The notes: generated from the letters alone by a model not told the origin. DNA of 51,771 nt from an uncultured Sphingomonadaceae bacterium (GCA_902806235.1 CADCVW010000095.1:1-51771), one strand, 5' to 3'. Shown: positions 26,955 to 35,929, counted from the first letter of the stretch. Numbers and translations are program-made.

Positions 26955-28607
26955 GTGTCTGAACGCGAATCCATGCCCTACGACGTGGTGATCGTCGGCG
27001 CCGGCCCAGCGGGGCTCGCCGCCGCGATCAAGCTGAAGCAGCTGGCGAACGCCGCCGAGCACGAACTTTCCGTATGCGTGCTCGAGAAAGGTTCGGAGGT
27101 CGGCGCCCACATCCTGTCCGGCGCAGTGTTCGACCCGAAGGGGCTGGACGAGCTGATCCCCGAATGGCGCGAAGGCGACACCCCGCCGCTGCAGGTCAAG
27201 GTGACCAGCAATCAACATTGGGTGCTGACGACGAACAAGAAGCTCAACATGCCGAACTTCTTCCTGCCGTCGTTCATGCACAACGAGAACAGCTTCACCG
27301 GCTCGCTGGCCAACCTGTGCCGCTGGCTCGCAGGCCGCGCGGAGGAGCTCGGCGTCGAGATCTTCCCCGGTTTCGCCGCGGCGGAAGTGCTGTTCAACGA
27401 CGACGGCTCAGTGAAGGGCGTCGCCACCGGCGACATGGGCGTGGCGCGCGATGGCACGCGCAAGCCCGACTACACGCCCGGCATGGAGATCCACGCGCGC
27501 TATACCTTCCTGGCTGAAGGGGTGCGCGGCCACTTGTCGAAGGAGATCATGCGGATCTTCGACCTTCAGGCGGACTGCCAGCCGCAGGTCTATGGTCTCG
27601 GCATCAAGGAATTGTGGGACATCGATCCCGCCAAGCACGTCCCCGGCACGGTGATCCACACGCAGGGCTGGCCGCTGACCGACGCGTGGGGCGGCGGCTG
27701 GATCTACCACCAGGCGAACAACCAGGTCTCCATCGGCTTCGTCACCGCCTTGTCCTACAAGAATCCGCACCTTTCCCCATTCGAGGAGATGCAGCGGTGG
27801 AAGCAGCATCCGGCCATCCGCCCGCTACTCGAGGGCGGGCGGCGCGTGGCTTACGGGGCGAGGGCCATCAACGAGGGCGGGTGGCAGAGCATCCCCAAGC
27901 TCGCCTTCCCCGGCGGCGCGCTGATCGGCTGTGCGGCGGGGTTCGTGAACGTGCCGCGGATCAAGGGCAGCCACACGGCGATCAAGTCCGGCATGCTCGC
28001 GGCCGAGGCGGCGTTCGAGGCGATCCGCGCCGACCGGGCGAACGACGTGCTCGAGACCTATGAGCCGGCGCTGCGCTCCTCGTGGATCGCCGACGAGCTC
28101 AAGACGGTAAAGAACGCCGAACCGCTGGTCGCTAAGTTCGGCGGCACCATCGGCACGCCGCTGGCGGGCATGGATATGTGGCTCCGCCACTTGGGGCTTC
28201 GGCTGCCGCTGGAGATGAAGCACCATCCCGACCATGTAGGCATGCACCGCGCCGACGTCGCGCCCAAGATCAACTATCCCAAGCCTGACGGGGTGATCTC
28301 CTTCGACAAGCTGTCGTCGGTGTACCTGAGCAACGTAAATCACGAGGAGGACCAGCCGATCCACCTCACGCTGCGCGACGCGAGCCGGCCGACTCAAGTT
28401 AACCTGCCGCTCTACGACGGGCCCGAGCAGCGCTACTGCCCGGCGGGCGTGTACGAATATGTGCAGGACGAGGGCTCCCAGCCCCGGCTGCAGATCAACG
28501 CGCAGAACTGCGTCCACTGCAAAACGTGCGACATCAAGGACATGACCCAGAACATCAAATGGGTCGTGCCCGAAGGCGGTGGGGGGCCGAATTATCCTAA
28601 CATGTGA
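26955..28607 (+). CDS. Electron-transfer flavoprotein:ubiquinone oxidoreductase
   Basis: ETF-QO passes electrons from acyl-CoA dehydrogenases, through ETF, to ubiquinone at the inner membrane. The 550-residue protein has the FAD Rossmann motif YDVVIVGAGPAGLAAAIKLK, GAHILSGAVFDPKGLDELIP and the membrane-contact FVTALSYKNPHLSPFEEMQR. The C-terminal 4Fe-4S ligands are in QRYCPAGVYEYV and INAQNCVHCKTCDIKD. The GTG at 26955 (SERESMPYD) is preceded by AGAGGAA at about 10 bases; the ATG at 26973 is the alternative. Length and cluster are complete. Confidence 0.96.
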   Translation: MSERESMPYDVVIVGAGPAGLAAAIKLKQLANAAEHELSVCVLEKGSEVGAHILSGAVFDPKGLDELIPEWREGDTPPLQVKVTSNQHWVLTTNKKLNMPNFFLPSFMHNENSFTGSLANLCRWLAGRAEELGVEIFPGFAAAEVLFNDDGSVKGVATGDMGVARDGTRKPDYTPGMEIHARYTFLAEGVRGHLSKEIMRIFDLQADCQPQVYGLGIKELWDIDPAKHVPGTVIHTQGWPLTDAWGGGWIYHQANNQVSIGFVTALSYKNPHLSPFEEMQRWKQHPAIRPLLEGGRRVAYGARAINEGGWQSIPKLAFPGGALIGCAAGFVNVPRIKGSHTAIKSGMLAAEAAFEAIRADRANDVLETYEPALRSSWIADELKTVKNAEPLVAKFGGTIGTPLAGMDMWLRHLGLRLPLEMKHHPDHVGMHRADVAPKINYPKPDGVISFDKLSSVYLSNVNHEEDQPIHLTLRDASRPTQVNLPLYDGPEQRYCPAGVYEYVQDEGSQPRLQINAQNCVHCKTCDIKDMTQNIKWVVPEGGGGPNYPNM

Positions 28608-30285
28608 GCGCCTCCTTGTCGCCGGACTAGCGACAATGCTTGCCGCGCCCGCCGCAGCGTCGGCGCCGACGGCCGTTTCGGAAAGCGGCGGCGCGCGCGA
28701 TTATCTCGCGGGTCGCGCGGCCGAGCTGCTGGAGTCTCCCGCCGAGGCGGCACGGCGCTACGCCGCCGCGATGGTGGCCGAGCCCGGCAACCCGACGCTG
28801 GCCGGCCGCGCGCTATCCCAGGCGATCGCCGCCGGCGACCGGCCCCGCGCGCTCGCCGCCGCCGAGCGGCTCGACGCGGTGGGCAAGCTGAGCTCCGAAG
28901 CCCAGCTGCTGCTCTTCGCCGAGGCGGTGCGCGGGGCGAAGTGGAACGACGCCGCCCGCCGCGCGGCGGAGCTGCGCAGCGACCCGCTGCTCGGCGAGTT
29001 GGCGCCGCTCCTCGAACCCTGGGTCGAGTTCGGCCGGCGCGGCCGCCGCGGGAAGCCGGCGCAGGGCAAGACGGAAGGGCTCGCCACCAACTTCGCTGCG
29101 GAGAACCGCGCGCTGCTACTCCTCGCCGGCGGCCGCGCGAAGGAAGGGCTCGCCGTGCTCGAGCCCGCGCTGACGAACAACCCGCGCGCCGACCGGCTCC
29201 GCGTGATCGCCGCGGGCCACCTCGCCCGCGCGGGCGACAAGGAGGACGCGCGCCGCCTGCTGGCCGGCGACGATTATCTGCTCCAGCGCGCGCGCCGGTT
29301 GCTCGACGCGGGCGAGCTGCCCGCCCGGAGCCGCGCGAACGAGAACGTCGCCGACCTGCTCGGTAATCTGTCGGTGATGCTCACCAGCATGGCGAATGAG
29401 GGCGCCGCGCGGGAGGGCTCGCCCTTCGCCCGCTTCGCCGAAGCGCTGCGCCCGCTCGCGCGCTCGCTCGCCATGATCGGCAGCTTCGCCGCGCCGGGCG
29501 ATCCCAATGCGGCGTACCTCGCGGGTTCCATCCTAGCCGCCGGCGGCGACCAGCGCGGCGCGGCCGCGCTGTTCGCGACCGTGCCGCCCGCCGGCCTGTA
29601 CGGCCCCACCGCGCTCGACGCGCACGTATCCGCGCTGATCGCGGTGGAGGACAAGGAGCGCGGGCTGGCCGAGGCGCTCGCCGCGACCAAGCGCGCGGAC
29701 GCCGCCGGTGACGACTGGTCGCGCCTTGGCGACGCCCATGCCGCGCTTGAGCGCTGGGGCGATGCGGCCGACGCCTACGCCAAGGCGCTCGCGCTCACCC
29801 ACGACGCGCGCTGGTCGCTCCACCTCCAGCACGGCGCCGCGCTGGTCGAGGCCGGGCGCTGGCCGGAAGCGAAGCGCGCGCTACAGGAGGCGGTGCGCCG
29901 CGGGCCCGAGGAGCCGATCGCGCTCAACTTCCTCGGCTATTCGATGCTCGAACGGCGCGAGGACGTGGCGGAAGCCGCCCGGCTTATCGCCAAGGCGTCC
30001 GCGCTCCGCCCCCACGAGCCGTCCATCACCGACTCGCTCGGCTGGGCGTATTACATCCGCGGCGACCTAGCCCAGGCGATCCCCACGCTTGAGCGCGCAG
30101 TGCGCGGTGAGCCGGGGGCGCCGGACATCAACGAGCACCTGGGCGACGCTTATTGGACGGCGGGCCGCCGCGCGGAGGCGCGCTTCGCGTGGAGCGCCGC
30201 CCTGGTCGGGGCGGAGGGCGAGGACCGGACGCGCGTGCTCCGCAAGCTCGACACCGGCCTCACGCCCGAGGTCGCCGCGCCCTGA
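28579..30285 (+). CDS. Exported tetratricopeptide-repeat protein
   Basis: This is a roughly 568-residue Ala/Leu/Arg-rich protein with an N-terminal signal-like segment (LLVAGLATMLAAPAAASA). It has many helical repeats, clearest near the C terminus: NFLGYSMLERREDVAEAARL, ITDSLGWAYYIRGDLAQAIP and INEHLGDAYWTAGRRAEARF, which are TPR units. Such proteins act as scaffolds in the periplasm; no specific role can be assigned. The GTG at 28579 lies within the end of the ETF-QO gene (29-base overlap); the ATG at 28636 would shorten the signal. It leads a plus-strand chain of overlapping genes through 34370. Confidence 0.82.
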   Translation: MGGRIILTCERLLVAGLATMLAAPAAASAPTAVSESGGARDYLAGRAAELLESPAEAARRYAAAMVAEPGNPTLAGRALSQAIAAGDRPRALAAAERLDAVGKLSSEAQLLLFAEAVRGAKWNDAARRAAELRSDPLLGELAPLLEPWVEFGRRGRRGKPAQGKTEGLATNFAAENRALLLLAGGRAKEGLAVLEPALTNNPRADRLRVIAAGHLARAGDKEDARRLLAGDDYLLQRARRLLDAGELPARSRANENVADLLGNLSVMLTSMANEGAAREGSPFARFAEALRPLARSLAMIGSFAAPGDPNAAYLAGSILAAGGDQRGAAALFATVPPAGLYGPTALDAHVSALIAVEDKERGLAEALAATKRADAAGDDWSRLGDAHAALERWGDAADAYAKALALTHDARWSLHLQHGAALVEAGRWPEAKRALQEAVRRGPEEPIALNFLGYSMLERREDVAEAARLIAKASALRPHEPSITDSLGWAYYIRGDLAQAIPTLERAVRGEPGAPDINEHLGDAYWTAGRRAEARFAWSAALVGAEGEDRTRVLRKLDTGLTPEVAAP

Positions 30286-31124
30286 GCGCGCTGACGGACA
30301 CCGCCTACGCCAAGCTGAACCTCGCGCTCCACATTCGCGGGCGGTTGCCGGGCGGGTATCACTCGCTGGAGACAATCTTCGCCTTTGCCGAGGACGGCGA
30401 CGCGCTGAGCGCGGAGCGTGCCGACGAGCTTCTTCTCGAGATACGCGGCCCGTTTGCCGGGGCACTGGCGGAGGAGGCCGACAACCTCGTCCTTCGCGCC
30501 GCGCGGCGCGCGCGGGCGCTGTGGGGCGAGCGGCGCGGCGCGCGTCTCGCGCTCGACAAGCGATTGCCCGTCGCCGCGGGCCTCGGCGGCGGTTCGGCCG
30601 ACGCGGCGGCCGCCGTCCGCCTGCTCGCCCGGCTGTGGGGCCATGACGCCGCCGAGCCGCGCGTCGTTGCCCTCGCCGCCGGCCTCGGCGCGGACGTGCC
30701 GGCGTGCCTCCGTTCACGCACCGCGTTTGGGACAGGCAAGGGGGACGAGCTCGTCCTTCTCGACGGCGTGGCGCTCGCGGGCCGGCCCGTGCTCCTCGTC
30801 AACCCGGGCGTCGCGCTGCCCACGGGCGAGGTATTCTGCGCGCACGGCGGGGCCGACGGCGGCCCGCTCGCCCCCGGCGAGCCGCTGCAAAGCGCGCTGG
30901 CCGGCCGCAACGATCTGGAGCCGCCCGCCGTCGGCCTGCGCCCGCCGATCGGCGAGGTGCTCGGGCTACTTCGCGACGCTGGCGGGGCGGAACTCGTCCG
31001 CATGTCGGGCTCGGGCGCGACCGTGTTCGCGCTCTATGGCGACATCGCGGCCCGCGACGCCGCCGACGCGAGGCTCGCCGCCGCGCACCCCGGCTGGTGG
31101 CGCCTGCGGACGCGGCTCCGGTGA
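30282..31124 (+). CDS. ispE: 4-diphosphocytidyl-2-C-methyl-D-erythritol kinase
   Basis: IspE phosphorylates CDP-methylerythritol in the MEP pathway. The roughly 280-residue GHMP kinase has TAYAKLNLALHIRGRLPGGY at the start, the ATP loop LPVAAGLGGGSADAAAAVRL, LGADVPACLRSR and the late RMSGSGATVFALY. No ATG, GTG or TTG exists at a sensible place. The first homologous residues come right after CTG codons at 30282 and 30291. The 30282 CTG overlaps the preceding TGA stop (CTGA), so I propose a CTG start, coupled to the TPR gene. It overlaps the next gene by GTGA. Confidence 0.9.
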   Translation: MSALTDTAYAKLNLALHIRGRLPGGYHSLETIFAFAEDGDALSAERADELLLEIRGPFAGALAEEADNLVLRAARRARALWGERRGARLALDKRLPVAAGLGGGSADAAAAVRLLARLWGHDAAEPRVVALAAGLGADVPACLRSRTAFGTGKGDELVLLDGVALAGRPVLLVNPGVALPTGEVFCAHGGADGGPLAPGEPLQSALAGRNDLEPPAVGLRPPIGEVLGLLRDAGGAELVRMSGSGATVFALYGDIAARDAADARLAAAHPGWWRLRTRLR

Positions 31125-31834
31125 GCTTCGTCGAGCTGCCCGGCAGCGACCGGTCGGTCCTTGTCACCGCCGACCACGCCTCCGCGCGGGTGCCCGCCGG
31201 GATCGCGCTGGGCGTGCCGCCCAAGGCGCTGGCGACGCACATCGCGGTCGACATCGGCATCGACCCGCTCGCGCGCGCGCTCGCTGCGGCGCTGGACGCG
31301 CCTGCGCTCCTCGGCGGCGTCTCGCGGCTGGTGGTCGACCTCAACCGCGAGGAGGACCATCCCGGGCTGTTCCCGCGCGAGAGCGACGGGGTGCAAGTGC
31401 CTGGCAACGCGCTGAACGAGGTGTGTAGGGTCGACCGGCTCCGCCTTTACTACCACCCCTACCACGATCGTCTCGCTGCCTTGGTCGCCGCGCATCGGCC
31501 GCGGCTGATCTTGTCGCTGCACAGCTTCACGCCGATGCTCCGCGCCGCTACCGAGCCGCGCCCGTGGGAGGTCGGCGTGCTGTACAATGCCGAAGATCGC
31601 GCCGCGCGAGTCGCGCTCCCGCTACTTGCGGCGCAGGGCATCGTCACCGGCGACAACCTGCCCTATTCGGGGCGGGTGCTGAACGCGACCATGAACCGCC
31701 ACGGCGAGCGCACGGGGACTCCTTACCTCGGGCTGGAGGTCCGACAGGACCTGATCGGCGAGGCGGCAGGCGTCGCGCGCTGGGCGGCGCGGCTGCTGCC
31801 CGTGATCCGCGCCGTTCGCGAGGCACTGGCGTGA
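31121..31834 (+). CDS. N-formylglutamate amidohydrolase family protein
   Basis: This is a 237-residue metal-dependent hydrolase of the FGase/HutG group. VLVTADHASARVPAG, VDIGIDPLARALAAALDAPA, VSRLVVDLNREEDHPGLFPR and LILSLHSFTPMLR are the family blocks, and LNATMNRHGERTGTPYLGLE is near the end. N-formylglutamate is the textbook substrate, but with no hut genes nearby the true substrate is open. The GTG start overlaps the ispE stop by GTGA, and the stop overlaps the next gene the same way. Confidence 0.9.
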   Translation: MSFVELPGSDRSVLVTADHASARVPAGIALGVPPKALATHIAVDIGIDPLARALAAALDAPALLGGVSRLVVDLNREEDHPGLFPRESDGVQVPGNALNEVCRVDRLRLYYHPYHDRLAALVAAHRPRLILSLHSFTPMLRAATEPRPWEVGVLYNAEDRAARVALPLLAAQGIVTGDNLPYSGRVLNATMNRHGERTGTPYLGLEVRQDLIGEAAGVARWAARLLPVIRAVREALA

Positions 31835-33186
31835 CAGAGGGCGAGCCCATCCTCACTGCCGCGGAGATGCACGGGGCGGAGACGGCGGCGGGCGTGCCGC
31901 TGTTCGTACTTATGGAGCGCGCGGGTGCGGCGATCGCCGAGCTCGCCTGGCGGGTGGCGGCGGGCGCGCCGGTGCTCATCCTGTGTGGCCCCGGCAACAA
32001 CGGCGGCGACGGCTATGTCGCTGCGCAGGTGCTTAAGGGGCGAGGCGCCACAGTGCGCGTCGCCGCCACCGGCGAGCCCACGGCGGCGCTCGCTGCTGGC
32101 GCGCGCGCGGGCTGGCGCGACCCGGTCGAGGCGCTCGAGGAAGCCGAGCCCGCGCCGGTGGTGGTGGATGCGCTGTTCGGCTCGGGCCTCAACCGCGGGC
32201 TCGAACCGGAGGTCGCCGGGGCGCTCGCCCGCCTCGCCGGGCCCGCGCGGCATCGGGTGGCCGTGGACCTGCCGAGCGGAGTGGAAGTCGACACGGGCGC
32301 GCTGCTGAGCGCCGTCCCGTCGATGACGGCGACGCTCGCGCTCGGCGCGCGCAAGCCCGCCCACTTCCTCGAGCCCGCGGCTTCGCTGATGGGCCAGGTG
32401 CTGCTGGCCGACCTCGGCCTCACCATAGGCGAGGCTTCGCTACGTTCGCTCGCGCGCCCGCACTTGCCCGCGCCGCGCGAGGCGGACCACAAATACACGC
32501 GCGGGCTGGTGGAGATGGTCGGCGGCGCGATGCCTGGGGCCGCCGCGCTCGCCGCGCTCGCGGCGGCGCGGGCGGGGGCGGGCTACGTCCGGCTCGCCGT
32601 CGACCGCGCCCTGCCCGGGCTGCCGCTCGCGGTGGTGCAGCGCGCCGAATGGACCGCCGACCGGCTCGCGGGCGCGCTGCTGATCGGCCCCGGGCTCGGC
32701 CGCGACGACGCCGCGCGCGCCCAGCTCGGCCACGCACTGAGCGCGGGCCGCCCGCTGGTGCTCGACGGCGACGCGCTCCACCTCGTGGCCCCGCGCGAGC
32801 TGCACGGTCGCGACGTCATCCTCACCCCGCACGCGGGCGAGTTTGACGCCATGTTCGGCATCGGCTCGGGCTCCAAGCTGCGCCGGACGCGCGACGCGGC
32901 GCGGACGGCGGGTGCGGTGGTCGTCCACAAAGGGCCGGACACGGTGATCGCGGCCCCGGACGGCCGCGCGGCGCTCGCCCGGCCCTCGCCGTGGCTCGCC
33001 ACGGCGGGGACGGGCGATGTGCTGGCCGGCGCGATTGCCGCGATGCGCGCGCGCGGCCTGGCCCCGTTCGAAGCGGCGCGGGCGGGCGTCTGGCTCCACG
33101 CAGAGGCAGCGCGCCGCGCCGGCCCCGGGCTGATCGCCGATGACTTGATCTCGGAGTTGCGCGCCGCCGCCGTCGCCTGTTCCTGA
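31831..33186 (+). CDS. Bifunctional NAD(P)HX epimerase / dehydratase
   Basis: This is a metabolite-repair enzyme that rescues hydrated NADH and NADPH. The 451-residue protein joins an N-terminal epimerase domain (TAAEMHGAETAAGVPLFVLM, VLILCGPGNNGGDGYVAAQV, about residues 1-200) to a C-terminal ADP-dependent dehydratase. The dehydratase has a KYTRGLVEMVGG start, DVILTPHAGEFDAMFG, VVHKGPDTVIAAPDGRAAL and ATAGTGDVLAGAIAAM. This corresponds to E. coli YjeF (Nnr). It starts at GTG in a GTGA overlap and abuts the methyltransferase gene by one base. Confidence 0.95.
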   Translation: MTEGEPILTAAEMHGAETAAGVPLFVLMERAGAAIAELAWRVAAGAPVLILCGPGNNGGDGYVAAQVLKGRGATVRVAATGEPTAALAAGARAGWRDPVEALEEAEPAPVVVDALFGSGLNRGLEPEVAGALARLAGPARHRVAVDLPSGVEVDTGALLSAVPSMTATLALGARKPAHFLEPAASLMGQVLLADLGLTIGEASLRSLARPHLPAPREADHKYTRGLVEMVGGAMPGAAALAALAAARAGAGYVRLAVDRALPGLPLAVVQRAEWTADRLAGALLIGPGLGRDDAARAQLGHALSAGRPLVLDGDALHLVAPRELHGRDVILTPHAGEFDAMFGIGSGSKLRRTRDAARTAGAVVVHKGPDTVIAAPDGRAALARPSPWLATAGTGDVLAGAIAAMRARGLAPFEAARAGVWLHAEAARRAGPGLIADDLISELRAAAVACS

Positions 33187-34370
33187 TGGAAGAGGTGGTT
33201 CGGATCACCGGCGACGGCTTGGGGGTGACCGCGTCTGGCCGCCGCGCCCGGCTCGCCACGCCGGGTGATCTGCTCGCGCCCGACGGGGCGGTGACGCCCG
33301 GCCCGCACCACCAGGCGCCGCCCTGCCGCCACTTTCCCGAATGCGGCGGCTGCCAGTTGCAGCACGTCGACGATGCGGCCTACGCCGCCTTTCTGCGCGA
33401 CCGCGTCGCCGGCGCGTTGTCTGCGCAGGGGCTGGCCGGCGTCGAGATTTCCCCGCCTCACCTATCGCCGCCGAACAGCCGTCGCCGCGCGGCGCTGCAC
33501 GCCGAGCGCCGGGGAGGACGGGTGCTGCTCGGTTTCCGCGAGGAGCGGTCGCGGCGGATCGTGGACATGCGCGAGTGCCACATTCTTCGCCCCGAGCTCT
33601 TCGCGCTCGTCGGGCCATTGCGCGACCTGATGCGCGGCGTGTTGTCGGAGCGGGAAAGCGCGACGGTGCGCCTGACGCTCGCCGACGGCGGCGCGGACGT
33701 GCTGATTGAGGGGCCCGCGCCCGACGGGCTAGCCGCGACGGAGGCGCTGACCCGCTTCGCCGAGGCGCGCGGCCTCGTCCGGCTGGCGATCGACGACGGG
33801 GGCGGGCCGCAGGATTGGTGGACGCCGCGGCCGTGCACGGTGACGTTGGGCGGTGCGGCGGTTGCGCTGCCGCACGGGGCCTTCCTCCAAGCGACGGAGG
33901 ACGGGGAGGCGGCACTCGTCGCGGCGGTGCGGGACGCGGTCGCCGGCGCGCCGACCGTCCTCGACCTGTTCGCCGGGCTCGGCACCTTCGCGCTCGCGCT
34001 GCCCGCGCGCGTGCTGGCGGTGGAAGGCGCGCTCGACGCCGCGCTCGCGCTCAAGGCGGCCGCCGCCCGCGCCGGCCGGCCGGTTGCGGTCGAGCACCGC
34101 GACCTGTTCCGCCGGCCGCTCGTCGTGGCGGAGCTGGCGCGGTTCGACGCGGTCGTGCTCGACCCGCCGCGGGCCGGGGCGAAGGAGCAGGCGGCCGAGC
34201 TGGCGCGGAGCGGCGTCCCGCGGATCACCTACGCGTCGTGCAACCCCGCCACCTTCGCCCGCGACGCGCGGACTCTGGTCGACGGCAGCTATCGGCTGGA
34301 GTGGGTCCGGCCCGTGGGCCAGTTCCGCTGGTCGACGCACGTGGAACTGGCGGCCGCTTTCACCCGCTGA
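33186..34370 (+). CDS. TrmA/RlmD-family RNA (uracil-5-)methyltransferase
   Basis: This 394-residue SAM enzyme methylates C5 of a uridine in rRNA or tRNA. Iron-sulfur ligands are in PPCRHFPECGGCQLQH, with a fourth Cys near RECHILRPELF. The methyltransferase part has the SAM loop VLDLFAGLGTFALALPARVL, FDAVVLDPPRAGAKEQ and the nucleophile Cys in ITYASCNPATFARDA. Whether the target is U54 of tRNA or a 23S position cannot be decided. It lacks an evident TRAM domain. It is the last gene of the overlapping plus-strand chain. Confidence 0.92.
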   Translation: MEEVVRITGDGLGVTASGRRARLATPGDLLAPDGAVTPGPHHQAPPCRHFPECGGCQLQHVDDAAYAAFLRDRVAGALSAQGLAGVEISPPHLSPPNSRRRAALHAERRGGRVLLGFREERSRRIVDMRECHILRPELFALVGPLRDLMRGVLSERESATVRLTLADGGADVLIEGPAPDGLAATEALTRFAEARGLVRLAIDDGGGPQDWWTPRPCTVTLGGAAVALPHGAFLQATEDGEAALVAAVRDAVAGAPTVLDLFAGLGTFALALPARVLAVEGALDAALALKAAAARAGRPVAVEHRDLFRRPLVVAELARFDAVVLDPPRAGAKEQAAELARSGVPRITYASCNPATFARDARTLVDGSYRLEWVRPVGQFRWSTHVELAAAFTR

Positions 34371-34414
34371 CGAGAACGACGACTTCGGTTATCTTGCCGG
34401 CGGAGGAGAACGGC

Positions 34415-34666
34415 ATGACGTCACCAATCCTGTTCGCGAGCCTGCTGCTGGCCGGGGCCGGCCCGGCTGCCGTGGTTCACACCCCGCCGGAACAGTCACC
34501 CAGCCGCTGCGACAGCAAGCTCCGGCACGCGCTGGGTACGTTCGCCGCCAGCCCGCGTCGGCTCGGCGAGGAGCCGACGGCCAACATCTACCTCGCAGTC
34601 GTGCGGCAGGACGCGAAGGGGTGCCTAAACCCGCAGGTGGTCCGCTACGGCATCGGACGCCGCTAG
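34415..34666 (+). CDS. Small exported protein of unknown function
   Basis: This 83-residue protein has a signal peptide (TSPILFASLLLAGAGPAA). Two cysteines (SRCDSKLRHA and KGCLNPQVV) could form a disulfide in the periplasm. A strong GGAGGAGA is 6 bases upstream of the ATG. It ends 16 bases before the bidirectional terminator. No family is recognised. Confidence 0.72.
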   Translation: MTSPILFASLLLAGAGPAAVVHTPPEQSPSRCDSKLRHALGTFAASPRRLGEEPTANIYLAVVRQDAKGCLNPQVVRYGIGRR

Positions 34667-34682
34667 CCTGCCCGGAAACGAA

Positions 34683-34708
34683 AACCCCCGCCGGTAAGGG
34701 CGGGGGTT
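34683..34708. terminator. Bidirectional intrinsic terminator
   Basis: AACCCCCGCC (34683-34692) pairs with GGCGGGGGTT (34699-34708), a 10-bp stem with a 6-base loop. On the minus strand the stem is followed by TTCGTTT after two stem T residues, ending the DHS-like gene. On the plus strand it follows the small exported protein. Confidence 0.88.
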
Positions 34709-34719
34709 CCGTTGTCTGC

Positions 34720-35784
34720 TTAAGCGGCCTTCTCGAACAGCTTGGCCCAGCGGCGCTCCGGCCGCTCGCGCCAGTGGCCGCGGTGGTAGGCGTCCGAAGC
34801 GAGCAGCGGCATCACGCTGCCCGCTTCGGCGAACACCATCTGCTCGAGGGCTGTGTCCACCTTGCCCCAGCTCGCCGCCTCTTGCAGCGTCGAGGACGAG
34901 CAGGCGCCGTCGCGCACGTCAGCGACGGTGATCTGCACCGCGTACTTGTGCATGGCGATGTCGTGGTGGCCGAGGATCTCCGCGCACACGACCGTGTCCT
35001 GGACGAAGTTCTTCGGCACGCCGCCGCCAATCATCAGCAGGCCCGTGGTGCCCGCCGCGATTTTGATGTTCGTCAGCTCGCGGAAGTCTGCGATGCTGTC
35101 CATCGTCATATACGGCTTGCCCGCCTTCATCCGCTCCACCTGGTGCTTGACGAGGCCGAAGCCCGCCGAGCTGTCGGTAAACGCCGGGCAGAAGATCGGC
35201 ACGTCGTGCTCGTAGGCGAGCTTGACGAGGCTGTTCTCCTTCTTCCCTTGCTCGACGAGGTAGCGGCCCATCTCGCGGATGAACTCGCGAGAGGAGTAGG
35301 GACGCGGCTCCAGCCGGTCGGCGATCTCGCCGATCGTGTGGTCCGTGTCCTGCAGCTGCTCCTCGTCGATGTAGGTGTCGTAGATGCGGTCGATGTAGAG
35401 CGAGCGCAGCACGTTATCGTCCGGAATCTCGAGCGCCTGGTAGTGCTTGTGGCCAAGGCCCTCGAAAAAATCCATGTCGACGATCGACGCGCCGGTGGCG
35501 ATGATGCCGTCCACCATGTTCGAGCGCACCAGTTCCGCGTACAGGTCCATGCACCCGCCCGCCGAGGTTGAGCCGGCGATGACGAGGAATACCGTGCAGT
35601 CCTTGTCGGCGAGCATCTGATTGTAGATGCCAGTGGCGCGCGACAGGTCGCGGCTGGTGAAGCTCATCTTGCCCATCGCGTCGATGATCGGCCGCGCATC
35701 GAAGGCGCGGATGTCGACGTGCTCGACGGTGCTGGACAGCAGCTCCGCCTTGCGCGTGTCGTTGATCTTGGTCAGGTCGTTCAT
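34720..35784 (-). CDS. Deoxyhypusine synthase-like aminobutyl/guanidinobutyl transferase
   Basis: This 354-residue NAD-dependent enzyme of the deoxyhypusine synthase (DHS) family belongs to the bacterial branch. Bacteria lack hypusine, so these proteins are thought to make a polyamine such as homospermidine or a bis-guanidino analogue. FLVIAGSTSAGGCMDLYAEL, GASIVDMDFFEGLG, VPIFCPAFTDSSAGFGL, LMIGGGVPKNFVQD and LQEAASWGKVD (with the SWGK lysine used by the family) are all present. It is complete in length and ends in a strong terminator. It is 145 bases downstream of the ODC gene on the same strand, with a marked hairpin between them. The substrate is inference. Confidence 0.88.
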   Translation of the reverse strand: MNDLTKINDTRKAELLSSTVEHVDIRAFDARPIIDAMGKMSFTSRDLSRATGIYNQMLADKDCTVFLVIAGSTSAGGCMDLYAELVRSNMVDGIIATGASIVDMDFFEGLGHKHYQALEIPDDNVLRSLYIDRIYDTYIDEEQLQDTDHTIGEIADRLEPRPYSSREFIREMGRYLVEQGKKENSLVKLAYEHDVPIFCPAFTDSSAGFGLVKHQVERMKAGKPYMTMDSIADFRELTNIKIAAGTTGLLMIGGGVPKNFVQDTVVCAEILGHHDIAMHKYAVQITVADVRDGACSSSTLQEAASWGKVDTALEQMVFAEAGSVMPLLASDAYHRGHWRERPERRWAKLFEKAA

Positions 35785-35836
35785 TCCAGTACTCCAGGGT
35801 GAGAAACCGCACGAACCGGGGCCGGTGAAGCCTCTA

Positions 35837-35864
35837 CTTCAGACCGCCTTTCGGCAGGCTGAAG
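35837..35864 (-). promoter_or_regulatory. Stable GAAA-tetraloop hairpin between ODC and DHS-like genes
   Basis: On the minus strand CTTCAG-C-CTGCC-GAAA-GGCGG-T-CTGAAG folds into an 11-bp stem with one C/U mismatch and a GAAA loop. It lies about 52 bases upstream of the DHS-like ATG. No U-tract follows, so a terminator is unlikely. It could be a processing site, an mRNA stabiliser or part of a leader. Unnamed; function not shown. Confidence 0.55.
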
Positions 35865-35906
35865 GAAGTCCCTCCAACGGCTAGTTTCTTTGCGGCAATG
35901 GGCGGG

Positions 35907-35922
35907 GCGGGCCGCGGCCCGC
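35907..35922. repeat. 16-bp perfect GC palindrome after ODC gene
   Basis: GCGGGCCGCGGCCCGC is its own reverse complement. It begins 8 bases downstream of the ODC stop on the minus strand. It may attenuate ODC transcription or be a protein site; no U-tract is present. Confidence 0.45.
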
Positions 35923-35929
35923 TCTAGGG

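Noticed and set aside
28604-28606. GTG at the ETF-QO stop as start of the TPR protein
   Set aside because: It is out of frame with the TPR reading frame.
33853-35571. A 572-codon plus-strand frame covering the RNA methyltransferase end and the DHS-like gene
   Set aside because: It runs out of frame with the methyltransferase and antisense to the DHS-like gene; no recognisable domain.
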